A stretch of DNA of 64,000 nt from Sphingobacterium bovisgrunnientis. GTDB taxonomy: Bacteria > Bacteroidota > Bacteroidia > Sphingobacteriales > Sphingobacteriaceae. This document shows, piece after piece, positions 39,856 to 49,900 of this stretch. The position numbers and the translations under genes were made by a program. The notes under the pieces were generated by a model. The model was not told the DNA's origin, searched no databases, and saw only the letters and a list, made by a program, of their open reading frames with translations. Where the stretch lies: assembly GCF_009829085.1 (NCBI RefSeq), contig NZ_WUQY01000001.1:1-64000 (forward strand). The letters run 5' to 3'. Each line of letters starts with the position of its first letter. Within the stretch, counting starts at the first letter, position 1.

Positions 39856-42341
39856 TGAAGCTGATTGTCAATTTATTATATACACTGTTTTTGTTTTGCG
39901 GCTTTGTAAATATTTCAATTGCAAAGCCAGGTTTTGGCGTTCCTGTGAATATAAATCAAGACTGGTATTTCAAATTATCCGACATCAAGGATGGTCAACA
40001 AATCAAACAGTTTGATAGGTCTTTTCAACGATTAGATCTACCGCATGACTGGACAGTGAAACAAACGTTGAATCCTTCATTAGCCTCTGCTACGGGATAT
40101 TTACCTGGCGGAATCGGATGGTATTATAAAGTTGTGAATATTCCAAAGGAAGATTCAGGCAAAAAAATGTTTGTGTATTTCGAGGGTGTATACAATCGCA
40201 GTGATGTGTATATCAATGGACAACCTCTAGGACACAGACCAAATGGCTATGTTTCGTTCATGTATGATCTTACACCACATATCAACTATGGAGAGGACAA
40301 TGTAATTGCAGTTCGTGTAGATCATAGTCAAGATGCGGATTCCAGATGGTATACCGGTTCTGGAATATATCGCGATGTGTATTTGGTGAAATCCGAACCT
40401 TTGCATATTGATTTGTGGGGCGTATATTGTTATCCTGAAATGAATAAAGATGCAGGTACTCTACAAATTGAATTGAATTTGGTGAATCAGTTGAACCAAT
40501 CTAAAAATGTACGAGTTCAGTATGAATTGGTCGACCCTCACGGCAAAGTTGTAGCTAAAAATAATAACTCTTATTCTCTGAAGGCAAACGACAAATTAGC
40601 ATTCAAATCGCAATTGAAAGTAAATAAACCAGAACTCTGGTCTTTGGAATCTCCTGTTTTGTATCAGTTGAAAACTAAAATATTTGACAAAGACAAACTG
40701 ATAGACAGTTCTACAGTTAAAACAGGATTTCGCAAATTTACTTTTGATCCAAACAAAGGCTTTGCCTTGAATGACAAATGGATGAAAATGAAAGGCATCT
40801 GTTTCCACCACGATTCAGGTGTATTGGGGGCAGAAGTATACCGTGAAGTTTGGAAAAGAAGATTGCTAAATCTAAAAGAAATTGGCGTTAATGCAGTCAG
40901 AACAAGTCATAATCCTCAAGCTAGTATCGTTTATGAACTTTGTGATGAATTAGGGTTGTTAGTCTTAAATGAAGCATATGACGAATGGGAATTTCCGAAA
41001 CGTAAATGGCTTGAAGGTTGGAATGTTGGAACACCTGGTTTTCAAGGGATGTATGACTTCTTCGAAAAATGGGGTGAAGAGGATTTAGCAAGCATTGTTC
41101 GTAGAGATCGTAATCATTTGTCGATTTTTGCATGGAGTATTGGCAATGAAGTGGATTATCCAAACGATCCTTATTCGCATCCAATTTTGAATGGTGATAA
41201 AAATCAAGGCTTTACACAAGCAATTTATGGCGGTTATAAAAAGGATGCGCCAGACGCAATGCGACTTGGTGTGATTGCCAAAAAATTAGCTGCGGTAGTT
41301 AAAAAATATGATTTGAGTAGACCTGTGACAGCAGGTTTGGCAGGTGTAGCCATGTCAAATGAAACAGAATATCCAGGTGCATTGGATATTGCAGGATACA
41401 ATTACACAGAAAGCAAATATCACGAGGATCACAAAAAATACCCTAATCGTATTATTTACGGTAGCGAAAACAGACACGATTTAGAAGCTTGGAAAGCTGT
41501 AGCAGATAATGAATTTATTTTCGGACAGTTTTTGTGGACGGGTATTGATTACTTGGGCGAATCAGGACGTTGGCCTTCGCGTGGTTTTTATTCGGGATTG
41601 ATGGATTTAGGTGGATATATCAAGCCTAGAGGGTATTTCAGACAATCTCTATGGTCGGACAAGCCCATGGTTTATATCGGAACATATCCATTATCAGGTG
41701 GAAATTGGGACAATAATACGTCAGTATTGGAGGTCAACGAGCGCAGAAGAAATGAACAACCATCTATTGATGCTTGGCCTATATGGAATTATCAAGCGAA
41801 TCAATTGATACGCGTAGTAGCATATACCAATGCAAGTCAAGCTTATTTGGAATTGAACGGCAAGCAAGTCGGAGAAAAAAAATCGGATAAGGGTAATTTT
41901 GGTGTTTTCTTTTGGGATATACCCTATGCAGATGGCAAATTAGAAGCAGTAGGTTTGGATGCAAATGGCAAAGAAATTACTCGTCATTTTATTCAAACAA
42001 GTAACCGTCCACACGCAATTACCGTTAAAGAAGAGCAAATCACTATTTCTCAAAATGGAGAAGTCGGACAAATAGAAGTTCAAATTGTGGATGAACATGG
42101 TGTACCAGTATTGTTGTCAGAGGATGAGATTACATTTGAATCTTCGCGCAATATTAGATTATTGGGAATGGAAGGCGGAAATAACTCAGATATGACGAGC
42201 TATACGGATAATAGACACCGTGTTTTTAGAGGGCGTATGATTATTTATTTTAAAGCTATTAATAGGAGTGAGCAAGAAGGAAAAATAGTTTTAAAATCCG
42301 ATTGGCTTAAATCTAAAGAGATAAAAGTCACTTTTAATTAG
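39855..42341 (+). CDS. Exported GH2 enzyme, beta-galactosidase-like
   Basis: This 828-aa protein has a signal peptide ending near NISIAK. It has the GH2 domain order: a jelly-roll sugar-binding domain (QDWYFKLSD, DLPHDW, RSDVYINGQPLGHRPNGYVSF), an Ig-like domain, then the TIM barrel with KGICFHHDSG, VRTSHNPQ, acid/base Glu in FAWSIGNEVDYP (E432) and nucleophile Glu in IIYGSENRHD (E538). A C-terminal Ig-like part ends the protein. In this context it may remove beta-galactose or alpha-L-arabinopyranose from arabinogalactan side chains; the sugar cannot be read from sequence. It is the last gene before a terminator. Confidence 0.85.
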   Translation: MKLIVNLLYTLFLFCGFVNISIAKPGFGVPVNINQDWYFKLSDIKDGQQIKQFDRSFQRLDLPHDWTVKQTLNPSLASATGYLPGGIGWYYKVVNIPKEDSGKKMFVYFEGVYNRSDVYINGQPLGHRPNGYVSFMYDLTPHINYGEDNVIAVRVDHSQDADSRWYTGSGIYRDVYLVKSEPLHIDLWGVYCYPEMNKDAGTLQIELNLVNQLNQSKNVRVQYELVDPHGKVVAKNNNSYSLKANDKLAFKSQLKVNKPELWSLESPVLYQLKTKIFDKDKLIDSSTVKTGFRKFTFDPNKGFALNDKWMKMKGICFHHDSGVLGAEVYREVWKRRLLNLKEIGVNAVRTSHNPQASIVYELCDELGLLVLNEAYDEWEFPKRKWLEGWNVGTPGFQGMYDFFEKWGEEDLASIVRRDRNHLSIFAWSIGNEVDYPNDPYSHPILNGDKNQGFTQAIYGGYKKDAPDAMRLGVIAKKLAAVVKKYDLSRPVTAGLAGVAMSNETEYPGALDIAGYNYTESKYHEDHKKYPNRIIYGSENRHDLEAWKAVADNEFIFGQFLWTGIDYLGESGRWPSRGFYSGLMDLGGYIKPRGYFRQSLWSDKPMVYIGTYPLSGGNWDNNTSVLEVNERRRNEQPSIDAWPIWNYQANQLIRVVAYTNASQAYLELNGKQVGEKKSDKGNFGVFFWDIPYADGKLEAVGLDANGKEITRHFIQTSNRPHAITVKEEQITISQNGEVGQIEVQIVDEHGVPVLLSEDEITFESSRNIRLLGMEGGNNSDMTSYTDNRHRVFRGRMIIYFKAINRSEQEGKIVLKSDWLKSKEIKVTFN

Positions 42342-42376
42342 TATATCATGTTTATAGTATAGTTATCAAATTGAAG

Positions 42377-42411
42377 AATGGTTGTAATTAATTTTACAAC
42401 CATTTTTTTTT
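42377..42411 (+). terminator. Terminator of the arabinose operon
   Basis: A perfect 11-bp stem, AATGGTTGTAA and its complement (42377-42387 and 42394-42404), is followed by a T run to 42411. It lies 36 bp after the GH2 stop and separates the operon from the LamG/GH127-type gene. Confidence 0.85.
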
Positions 42412-42525
42412 GTTGAGTGGTTACCTGGTTAAAATTCAATTGCTTTTAGCTAATATCAACCCATTTGTGATTTGAGATAATCCTTAATTTTAAATTTCTA
42501 AATCCTTATTACGTATACTAAGTTC

Positions 42526-45500
42526 ATGATGAAGCCTATTAAAGTGTTTTCTACTATTATTCCTGTACTTGTTATCGTCTGCTTTTCTAGTTTGGTCAAA
42601 GCACAAAACGGGGATCAAATTTTAGATGGTATCGGTGAAACGGGAATGGTTTCTCGTTATATTTTCAATGGTGATCTTAAAGATTGGTCACGCAACAATT
42701 TGCATGGCATATACCAAGGCGGACAGCCAAAATTTGTATCGGATCCTAAATTTAACACAGTCTTGTCTTTTGAAAGTAAGAATTCAGCATTCCTTTCACT
42801 GCCCAGTGATGCTTTATTGAATATTGAATCTTTAAGTATTTCGGCTTGGTTATTTTCTAAATCAGCGACAAAGACACAAACTGTTTTTGATTTTGGAAAT
42901 CATAAAAAGGCTTTATTCTATGCCTCTCAGCAAGAAGGAAAGTTGAACGTAAATTTCGCAGGTATAACTCTTGAAGGGACTTCGCTTCCTACTAATAAAT
43001 GGAGTCATTTGGTTGTGGTATTGGATGCATCGGCGAAGACCATAAGTTTATATGTTGATAATAAGCTTTCAGCACAAAAAACAGGGGTCACTATTGATTT
43101 TCCAAAACTGTTTGGATCTGGTTCTGTTGAAGGTTCAACATTGTTGATAGGTAATTCTGTGGTTAAGAAAGATGCCCCACTTCAAGCACTATTGCATGAT
43201 TTTAGAATATATCGTGTACCATTGAGTAAAAGACAAATTGCTGGAATATACAACAATGTCGTAAAGGGTGTAGGTCAATATCAAAGCCGTGCGAATAAGG
43301 TCGAGGACAATTTACCAGAATTCCCACTCACGCAATCTCAATTATACAATAGTTATTTGGTAAAGATTTCTGATGTGCAGGTGGTAACAGTTGTCGGTGA
43401 ATTGCCAAGATTACCAAGCTTTATACAAGGAGAATATAAGGATAATGTGGTAGGACCAAAGGTGCGTGTCATTTGGCCTGCGCCAATTGATAATGCCGAA
43501 GTGTTGCAGGCTGGACAATACAGCATTACAGGTAAAATACCTGGATCATCTCTGATTCCAAAGGCAGTAGTAACAGTTAAAGGAAGATCAAAAAGCAAAG
43601 CTCCAACAGTACAATTAGCTGTTTTTCCTTTGGAACAAGTTTCATTGAATACGGACGCAAACAACAAGCAGACTAAGTTTCTCGAAAATAGAGATAAATT
43701 CTTAGGAACTTTAGCCAATACAGATCCTAATTCCTTTCTGTATATGTTCCGAAATGCTTTCGGTCAGCCACAACCTGCTGGCGCTAAGCCATTAGGTGTG
43801 TGGGATAGTCAAGACACCAAACTGCGTGGTCACGCTACAGGTCATTACCTTACGGCATTGGTACAGGCTTATGCAAGTACGGCGCATGATAAAAAATTGC
43901 ATGAAAATTTTGCACAAAAAATGTCCTATATGCTGGATGTTTTATATGAATTGGCACAATTATCTGGAACGCCAAATGAAAAGGGTACTTCTGTGATTGA
44001 TCCGTTAAAAGTTCCTGTTGGAGCCAATAGAGAAAGTTATGATTCGGATTTGAGTGTTGAAGGAATTCGTACAGATTATTGGAATTGGGGTAAAGGATTT
44101 ATAAGTGCTTACCCTCCAGATCAATTTATCATGTTGGAAAATGGTGCAAAATATGGAGGACAAAAAAATCAAGTTTGGGCTCCGTACTATACTTTACATA
44201 AGATCTTGGCTGGGCTTTTGGATGTGTATCAAGTAAGCGGAAATAAAAAAGCTCTGGATATCGCTATTGGCATGACTGATTGGGTGCATGTACGGTTGAA
44301 TGCATTGCCAAAAGAAACATTAATCAGCATGTGGAATACGTATATCGCTGGTGAGTTCGGAGGAATGAACGAAACTTTAGCCCAATTAGCCGCGATCACC
44401 AAAGACAGTAAATACCTTAAAACGGCACAGCTCTTTGATAATATAGACTTATTCTTTGGGAATGCGGATCATGCACATGGACTTGCGAAGAATGTGGATT
44501 CTTTCCGTGGATTGCATTCTAATCAGCATATTCCGCAGATTGTAGGAAGTATCGAAATGTACCGCGTATCGAATCTAGAAGAATATTACAAAGTTGCTGA
44601 CAATTTCTGGTACAAAGCCGTAAATGATTATATGTACAGTATTGGTGGTGTGGCTGGAGCGCGCAATCCAGCAAATGCCGAATGTTTCACCAAGGAACCT
44701 TCAACTTTGTATGAGAATGGATTCTCGGCGGGTGGTCAAAATGAAACTTGTGCGACCTACAATATGTTGAAACTAACTTCCAACTTATTCCTATTTGATC
44801 AGAAAGCGGAATATATGGATTATTACGAACGAGCTTTATATAATCATATTTTAGCTTCGGTGGATGAACATACACCAGCAAATACATATCATGTTCCCCT
44901 TCGTCCCGGTTCTATAAAACAATTTGGAAACCCAAATATGACAGGCTTCACATGTTGTAACGGAACAGCCATAGAAAGTAATACAAAATTACAAAGCGCT
45001 ATTTATCATAGAAGTACGGATAATCAGTCGCTTTACGTGAATTTGTTTATCCCTTCTTCATTGGATTGGAAGGAGCGAAATGTCATTATCGAACAATTTA
45101 CTAATTTTCCGAAAGAAGATCACACCAGATTAGTTGTAAAAGGTGAGGGTAATTTTGCGATTCACGTACGTGTACCGCAATGGGCAAAAAAAGGTTTTGC
45201 AATGAAGATAAATGATAAACTACAAAAGGTTAAAGCAGAAGCAGGTTCTTATTTAGTATTGCAAAGAAATTGGAAAAATGGCGATGCAATCGAATTGCAA
45301 ATGCCGTTTGATTTCCATTTGGATCCTGTAATGGATCAACAAAATATAGCTAGTTTGTTCTATGGACCGATTCTATTAGCCGCACAAGAGACTGAAGCGA
45401 GATTAGATTGGAGAAAGGTAACGCTAGATGCTAAAGATTTGGCTAAGAGTATTAAAGGTGATCCAAAAACTTTAGAATTCAACATTGACGGAATACAATT

Positions 45501-45561
45501 CAGACCGTTCTATGATACGTATGGAAGACATTCGGTGTATCTAGATGTGACATTGAAATAA
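42526..45561 (+). CDS. Multidomain exported beta-L-arabinofuranosidase (LamG-Ig-GH127/GH146)
   Basis: This 1011-aa protein has a signal peptide (1-26, ending VKAQ). A LamG/concanavalin-like domain (about 40-245) is followed by a bacterial group-4 Ig-like domain (about 275-352, VTVVGELPRLPS). The DUF1680 catalytic domain (about 365-1000) follows. The metal/thiolate residues are E740 and C742 in GGQNETCATYNML, and C810-C811 in GFTCCNGT. The catalytic part is closer in style to GH146 than to the shorter GH127 neighbour. It stands as its own transcription unit between two terminators. The accessory domains suggest binding to a larger glycan or glycoprotein. Confidence 0.88.
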   Translation: MMKPIKVFSTIIPVLVIVCFSSLVKAQNGDQILDGIGETGMVSRYIFNGDLKDWSRNNLHGIYQGGQPKFVSDPKFNTVLSFESKNSAFLSLPSDALLNIESLSISAWLFSKSATKTQTVFDFGNHKKALFYASQQEGKLNVNFAGITLEGTSLPTNKWSHLVVVLDASAKTISLYVDNKLSAQKTGVTIDFPKLFGSGSVEGSTLLIGNSVVKKDAPLQALLHDFRIYRVPLSKRQIAGIYNNVVKGVGQYQSRANKVEDNLPEFPLTQSQLYNSYLVKISDVQVVTVVGELPRLPSFIQGEYKDNVVGPKVRVIWPAPIDNAEVLQAGQYSITGKIPGSSLIPKAVVTVKGRSKSKAPTVQLAVFPLEQVSLNTDANNKQTKFLENRDKFLGTLANTDPNSFLYMFRNAFGQPQPAGAKPLGVWDSQDTKLRGHATGHYLTALVQAYASTAHDKKLHENFAQKMSYMLDVLYELAQLSGTPNEKGTSVIDPLKVPVGANRESYDSDLSVEGIRTDYWNWGKGFISAYPPDQFIMLENGAKYGGQKNQVWAPYYTLHKILAGLLDVYQVSGNKKALDIAIGMTDWVHVRLNALPKETLISMWNTYIAGEFGGMNETLAQLAAITKDSKYLKTAQLFDNIDLFFGNADHAHGLAKNVDSFRGLHSNQHIPQIVGSIEMYRVSNLEEYYKVADNFWYKAVNDYMYSIGGVAGARNPANAECFTKEPSTLYENGFSAGGQNETCATYNMLKLTSNLFLFDQKAEYMDYYERALYNHILASVDEHTPANTYHVPLRPGSIKQFGNPNMTGFTCCNGTAIESNTKLQSAIYHRSTDNQSLYVNLFIPSSLDWKERNVIIEQFTNFPKEDHTRLVVKGEGNFAIHVRVPQWAKKGFAMKINDKLQKVKAEAGSYLVLQRNWKNGDAIELQMPFDFHLDPVMDQQNIASLFYGPILLAAQETEARLDWRKVTLDAKDLAKSIKGDPKTLEFNIDGIQFRPFYDTYGRHSVYLDVTLK

Positions 45562-45598
45562 ATCAAAGGAAGTTATTAACCGTATCTATATATTTTAT

Positions 45599-45629
45599 CC
45601 CTCTAACGTATATCTAGAGGGTTTTTTTT
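45599..45629 (+). terminator. Terminator after the LamG/GH127-type gene
   Basis: The stem CCCTCTA/TAGAGGG (45599-45605 and 45615-45621) is followed by eight T residues (45622-45629). The T run overlaps the stop codon of the convergent pepP gene. Confidence 0.8.
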
Positions 45630-47025
45630 ATGAAAGATGAGCGGCGCGGTAATCTTCAATATCTTCGAATGATTGCATGAGTTTTGGACCTAATGTTCGA
45701 TAACCATCATCTGTAATGACATAATTATCTTCAATACGAATACCGCCAAAATCCCTGTATTGCGCGAGCTTATCGTAATTAATGAATTCGGAAAGTTTTC
45801 GTTCTGCCGCCCACATATCGATAAGCGTAGGGATGAAGTAGATTCCGGGTTCGACAGTAAGGACGTTACCAGTTTCAAGCTTCTTTGCTAATCGCAAAGA
45901 TTTCCAACCAAAAGTTGTTGTGTCTTTGGGTTCATCCTCTGTGTAGCCGACGTATTGCTCTCCCAAATCTTCCATGTCGTGCACATCTAGCCCCATCATA
46001 TGGCCTGTTCCACACTGAAAGAAAAGCGTAAAGGCATTTGCTTGCACAGCATCTTCGATATTACCTTTCACGATTCCTAGATCTTTAAGCCCCTCCATTA
46101 ATGATGTCACAGAACGTAAGTGCACTTCTTTAAATTTAATTTGAGGTGATAATATTCTGCTTGCAGAAGCAATTGCTTCGTGTACTATTGTATAAATATC
46201 ACGTTGTACCGAAGAAAACTTACTTGCAACAGGGTAGGTGCGTGTCAAATCTGCGGCATAACTTTTGTCTGTTTCACATCCCGAATCGTTCAAAATCATA
46301 TCTCCCTCTGCAAGAGTATGGTGGCTATGCAGATTGTGCAATATTTCACCATGTTTTGTGACAATAGGTGGATAGGCAAATGTGCAACCTTGATCCTCCG
46401 CATAATGACGCATGGCATTAATGATTTCGTATTCTTTCATACCTGCTTTGGTAATGCGCATACCTAATTTATGCATTTCGACTGTCGTAGTCAACGCTTT
46501 TTCGATCTCGTGAATTTCTTGTTCTTCTTTGACTGCACGTTGCTGTACAACAGCTTTTATGAAAGCTTCAGAAGGTTGTAAATTGGGGATTTGTGTTTGT
46601 GTTAATTCAGCAAGCAAGATCTTGTTATAACCCTGGTAAGGTGGTAAGTAATGAATCGTACGATTTTGCGCAATAGCTTTTTGACAGAATGTGTGAACTT
46701 CTTTACTGGGTAGGATTTTTTCAACACCAGATTTAGTAGCTTTTTCATGCAAAGTTTCTAATCGTCCAGTCCATACTATATCATCTATACTTGCCTCATC
46801 GCCAAATATTAATGTTTCATTTGCATCCAAATCTATAGCAGCAAAAATACCGGCAGCCTTTATTCCAAAATAATACAAAAAACTGCTATCCTGTCTGAAT
46901 GGATAGCAGTTGTGCTCGAAATTAATAGGATTCTCCTTGTTGGTTAAGAAAAGGAGAATCCCTTTTGTATTGATATTATGTATTAATTGTTGTCTTCGTC
47001 GAATATAAGTAGCTGTTGAAAACAT
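45628..47025 (-). CDS. pepP: Xaa-Pro aminopeptidase (M24B)
   Basis: This 465-aa cytoplasmic peptidase removes an N-terminal residue that precedes proline. The N-terminal creatinase-like domain (IRRRQQLI, FRQDSSFLYYFGI) is followed by the pita-bread domain. All metal ligands are visible: Asp in ILNDSGCE and ADLTRTYP, His in GTGHMMGLDVHD, Glu in LTVEPGIYF and GGIRIEDNYV. No signal peptide is evident. It starts 3 bp after the DUF5695-like gene, so it is its operon partner. Its proline specificity fits the hydroxyproline genes across the divergent promoter. Confidence 0.93.
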   Translation of the reverse strand: MFSTATYIRRRQQLIHNINTKGILLFLTNKENPINFEHNCYPFRQDSSFLYYFGIKAAGIFAAIDLDANETLIFGDEASIDDIVWTGRLETLHEKATKSGVEKILPSKEVHTFCQKAIAQNRTIHYLPPYQGYNKILLAELTQTQIPNLQPSEAFIKAVVQQRAVKEEQEIHEIEKALTTTVEMHKLGMRITKAGMKEYEIINAMRHYAEDQGCTFAYPPIVTKHGEILHNLHSHHTLAEGDMILNDSGCETDKSYAADLTRTYPVASKFSSVQRDIYTIVHEAIASASRILSPQIKFKEVHLRSVTSLMEGLKDLGIVKGNIEDAVQANAFTLFFQCGTGHMMGLDVHDMEDLGEQYVGYTEDEPKDTTTFGWKSLRLAKKLETGNVLTVEPGIYFIPTLIDMWAAERKLSEFINYDKLAQYRDFGGIRIEDNYVITDDGYRTLGPKLMQSFEDIEDYRAAHLS

Positions 47026-47028
47026 AGT

Positions 47029-49743
47029 TTATTTCTTTTTTAAAGTGACTGTTTTCTTATCCTTAGGAATTAAGTATCTACCATTGGAATTTTGAGTAAA
47101 ACCTTCCACTTGATAGCCACTTTCCCCGTTCAAAGATAGTATTATGTTGTTTATTTCTACATTTTTGACTGTATTATTGAATGCTAATGTCACTTCTTTT
47201 GTTTTTTCATCATAAGTGAATTTGTTTATCTCGCCGACTTCTGTGGTTACCCATAAATTCTCTTCCGCTAAGAAAACTCTCGATTGTGAGGCGGTCGTGA
47301 CTTCTACAGCGATATGATCTTTTTGCTGTGTCAAATTTCCTGAAAATGCTAACCAGCCAAATTCTGGATGTTTGATGATATAGGTGCCTGAATTCACAGC
47401 ATAACCATAAAAACCGCTTCCATAATCCCCCGAAATACCATCATTGGCTAATGTAGAAGGATAAGAGTGGAAAGCAGCGGGACCAAAACCATCCTCCGTC
47501 ACGTTGGCTAAAGCGCCCATCATACCTGCATGTCCAACACGTAATAAGTAAAAATCACTTGGATTATTACGGTATTCATGTAGGACAGGAATAGAATTGA
47601 GTGCTGAGCCATAGTGATGCAATTGACGTTCGATACGCGATAACTTGCCACCATACACGAAATCCCAGTACCGTCTAGCACTACCATTGTATCCCCAATG
47701 AGGTACTGTAGGCATGTAAGCTAGGATCGCATTTAGTGTCACTAAAGCTTTGTCATTGAAGCCAAAATATTTAGACCACAAATACACTTCTTCTTGTCCA
47801 GTGGAGTCCCAAGGCATTTCACTACCAAATGGATAATTTAATTTGCGCCAATGCTCAGCTCTTTTGCGCATGGTGGATTCCAAATGAGTAGCTTCGGCTG
47901 TTAAGCCTTCTTTTTTCAAATCTTGGAGTATAAATAAGAAAACACTTCCTTCCATTTGCCCAAATTGTGCATAGTATGGCGCTTTTTCTACCATAGCAAT
48001 AGCTGTTTGGTAAGCGCGTCTTAAGTAATTGGACCAGCCTTCTTCGGTGACAAGATTATTGTAATTTCTACTCAATTTATACAATACCCAATGCGCTGCA
48101 GCCACGTGTGGATAATTGTACGATCTTCCAATATTATCGGCTTCTTTTTTAGGCCAAGCAGACCATGTTTTGTAATTAATATCTTCACTATACGTTCCTG
48201 CTGGCATAGAATCGGGCTCGTAATAGAATAAACTTTTTACGACACCGTATTTGTTTTTTCCTTCTTTGTGCTGAATTCTTCCAAACATAGTTTCATTTAC
48301 GAAGCGTTTTAACTTGTTAATTTCTTCGGGATGCGGTTGCAATAATTGCTTCATAATGGCGGCTAACCAACTTGCTGCTCCAGCTTCGTCACTTAGTCCT
48401 GCATACCAAGCGCGTTTTTCTTGTGTGATATGCGATTTAGTCTCATAATCGTATGAAATTACAGAAGGTGATCGTCCAAACAAGTCATTTGCATTTTCGT
48501 ACCATTGTGTAGTAGTCAAAAAATGACCAAGATCTTTTACCACATCTTTTTCCGCTTTAATGACTTTATAATGAACAGTTTGTAAGCTACCATCTGCGTA
48601 AGTAATATCTACGCGAGCGCGACCCCATTTTTTACCTTTTACTGTATAATTAGCCCATTTATTAGCTGTGTTCTGTTCTTTGCGTATCTCTAATGCATCA
48701 GCAGGATAAGACTGTATGTTTTTAATTGCTTTGGTGGATTTAAGAAATAGTTTGGCGGTATTGTTGAGCGGAACAACATATCCTGAAGCACCAACTGCTA
48801 CTGGTCTCTGTTGACGGATCAATTCATTTTCAATCTGTTTAATACTAGGTGCCAATACAAAACGAACTGCAAAAGATTTGCTTTGTCCCGGCTTTAACAC
48901 GGTCGAAGTTGGTGTATTCCATTGTTCTACGCCTTTCCATTCTGTCTCCGCGTAGGCTTTGCTATGGATTACCCACTCGTGAAAACCTTCGAAGGTAATA
49001 CTACGAGGTGTAGGATCAGCGTTGAGTGGATTGTACGCTTCGAATCCTGCATTTTCATAAGGCAATACCAACAAACTAGGTCCGTTACCATGTAATCTAT
49101 TGACTTGCAAATAACCAGCATCTTTTCCTATGTACGGATCAAAGAATACATTGTCCATGTGTGCTGTATCCAAATTTTTCCAATCCAAATTATTGTTGAA
49201 AATCATCGGAATACCCAATGCGCCGATTTCATATTTGGTTTTTGTCGTGTTTTTAATTTCGAATTTCAACACCAAATCTCCTTGGATATTTTGCCAATAA
49301 CGATTCACTTCCAGTGGAATATCACCTAATGCAACAGACATATTAGCAGCTGCAAGGGATTTTTTATCTATGATAGGTTTTACATCAATTCTTTTGGTTG
49401 AGGACGAATAATTTTTCCATTCCGAACTTCCGACAGGCTTAATGCTAATATTTAAATCACCCAAGTGAAAAAACTTATCCCTATCTCTCTTTTCCAATAA
49501 CTCATCTGGAGTATAATCGAATTTGCTGTCTGTTTTCAATTTCAGACTCGCTACAGTTTGTGATGAATTAAGTATGGACAAATTGAACTGAGTAAGCTGA
49601 AAATCTTTCGATCCTTTATCAATTCCTAAAGTTGCAGGTTGCTTTTTTACTTCTTCCCAAAAAGGATTTTGTGTATATCCCTTTTGCGGAGCTAAAAAAA
49701 CATATATGGAAAGAGTTAAACAAAATATGAATGTTTTTTTCAT
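47029..49743 (-). CDS. Exported DUF5695-like (alpha/alpha)-barrel protein, possible glycosidase
   Basis: This 904-aa protein has a signal peptide (MKKTFIFCLTLSIYVFLAPQKGYTQ). Residues about 30-400 look beta-rich (EGFHEWVIHSKAYAE, ADPTPRSITFEGF). About 430-780 look like a helical six-hairpin barrel (RAWYAGLSDEAGAASWLAAIM, YPHVAAAHWVLYKLSRNY, AHWRKLNYPFGSEMPWDSTGQEEVYLWSKYFGF). A beta-rich tail ends it. I place it in the DUF5695 type from overall resemblance. A GH154-like exo-glucuronidase activity on arabinogalactan protein is one possibility I cannot confirm. Acidic residues in DEAGAA and STGQEE are candidate catalytic positions. It forms an operon with pepP. Confidence 0.6.
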   Translation of the reverse strand: MKKTFIFCLTLSIYVFLAPQKGYTQNPFWEEVKKQPATLGIDKGSKDFQLTQFNLSILNSSQTVASLKLKTDSKFDYTPDELLEKRDRDKFFHLGDLNISIKPVGSSEWKNYSSSTKRIDVKPIIDKKSLAAANMSVALGDIPLEVNRYWQNIQGDLVLKFEIKNTTKTKYEIGALGIPMIFNNNLDWKNLDTAHMDNVFFDPYIGKDAGYLQVNRLHGNGPSLLVLPYENAGFEAYNPLNADPTPRSITFEGFHEWVIHSKAYAETEWKGVEQWNTPTSTVLKPGQSKSFAVRFVLAPSIKQIENELIRQQRPVAVGASGYVVPLNNTAKLFLKSTKAIKNIQSYPADALEIRKEQNTANKWANYTVKGKKWGRARVDITYADGSLQTVHYKVIKAEKDVVKDLGHFLTTTQWYENANDLFGRSPSVISYDYETKSHITQEKRAWYAGLSDEAGAASWLAAIMKQLLQPHPEEINKLKRFVNETMFGRIQHKEGKNKYGVVKSLFYYEPDSMPAGTYSEDINYKTWSAWPKKEADNIGRSYNYPHVAAAHWVLYKLSRNYNNLVTEEGWSNYLRRAYQTAIAMVEKAPYYAQFGQMEGSVFLFILQDLKKEGLTAEATHLESTMRKRAEHWRKLNYPFGSEMPWDSTGQEEVYLWSKYFGFNDKALVTLNAILAYMPTVPHWGYNGSARRYWDFVYGGKLSRIERQLHHYGSALNSIPVLHEYRNNPSDFYLLRVGHAGMMGALANVTEDGFGPAAFHSYPSTLANDGISGDYGSGFYGYAVNSGTYIIKHPEFGWLAFSGNLTQQKDHIAVEVTTASQSRVFLAEENLWVTTEVGEINKFTYDEKTKEVTLAFNNTVKNVEINNIILSLNGESGYQVEGFTQNSNGRYLIPKDKKTVTLKKK

Positions 49744-49888
49744 CAGTTTTCGGTTACAAATTTTCTAGCATAAGCTAGATTCTTGATGGTTGAATAGCAC
49801 TGCAATATTTTCAATTTGCATGCAGTACAAATATGTTGATATATTAAATTTTTAATACCTGAATATTATCCATTTATACTTAAATTTT

Positions 49889-49900
49889 ACCATATATGGT
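49889..49900. promoter_or_regulatory. Palindrome in the divergent region upstream of the AraC-type gene
   Basis: ACCATATATGGT is a perfect 12-bp palindrome, about 70 bp before the AraC-type start and about 145 bp before the divergent DUF5695-like start. It could be an operator for one or both. A small hairpin, TCTAGC/GCTAGA (49764-49779), lies in the leader of the DUF5695-like gene. The rest of the 224-bp gap shows no clear -33/-7 pair. Confidence 0.3.
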
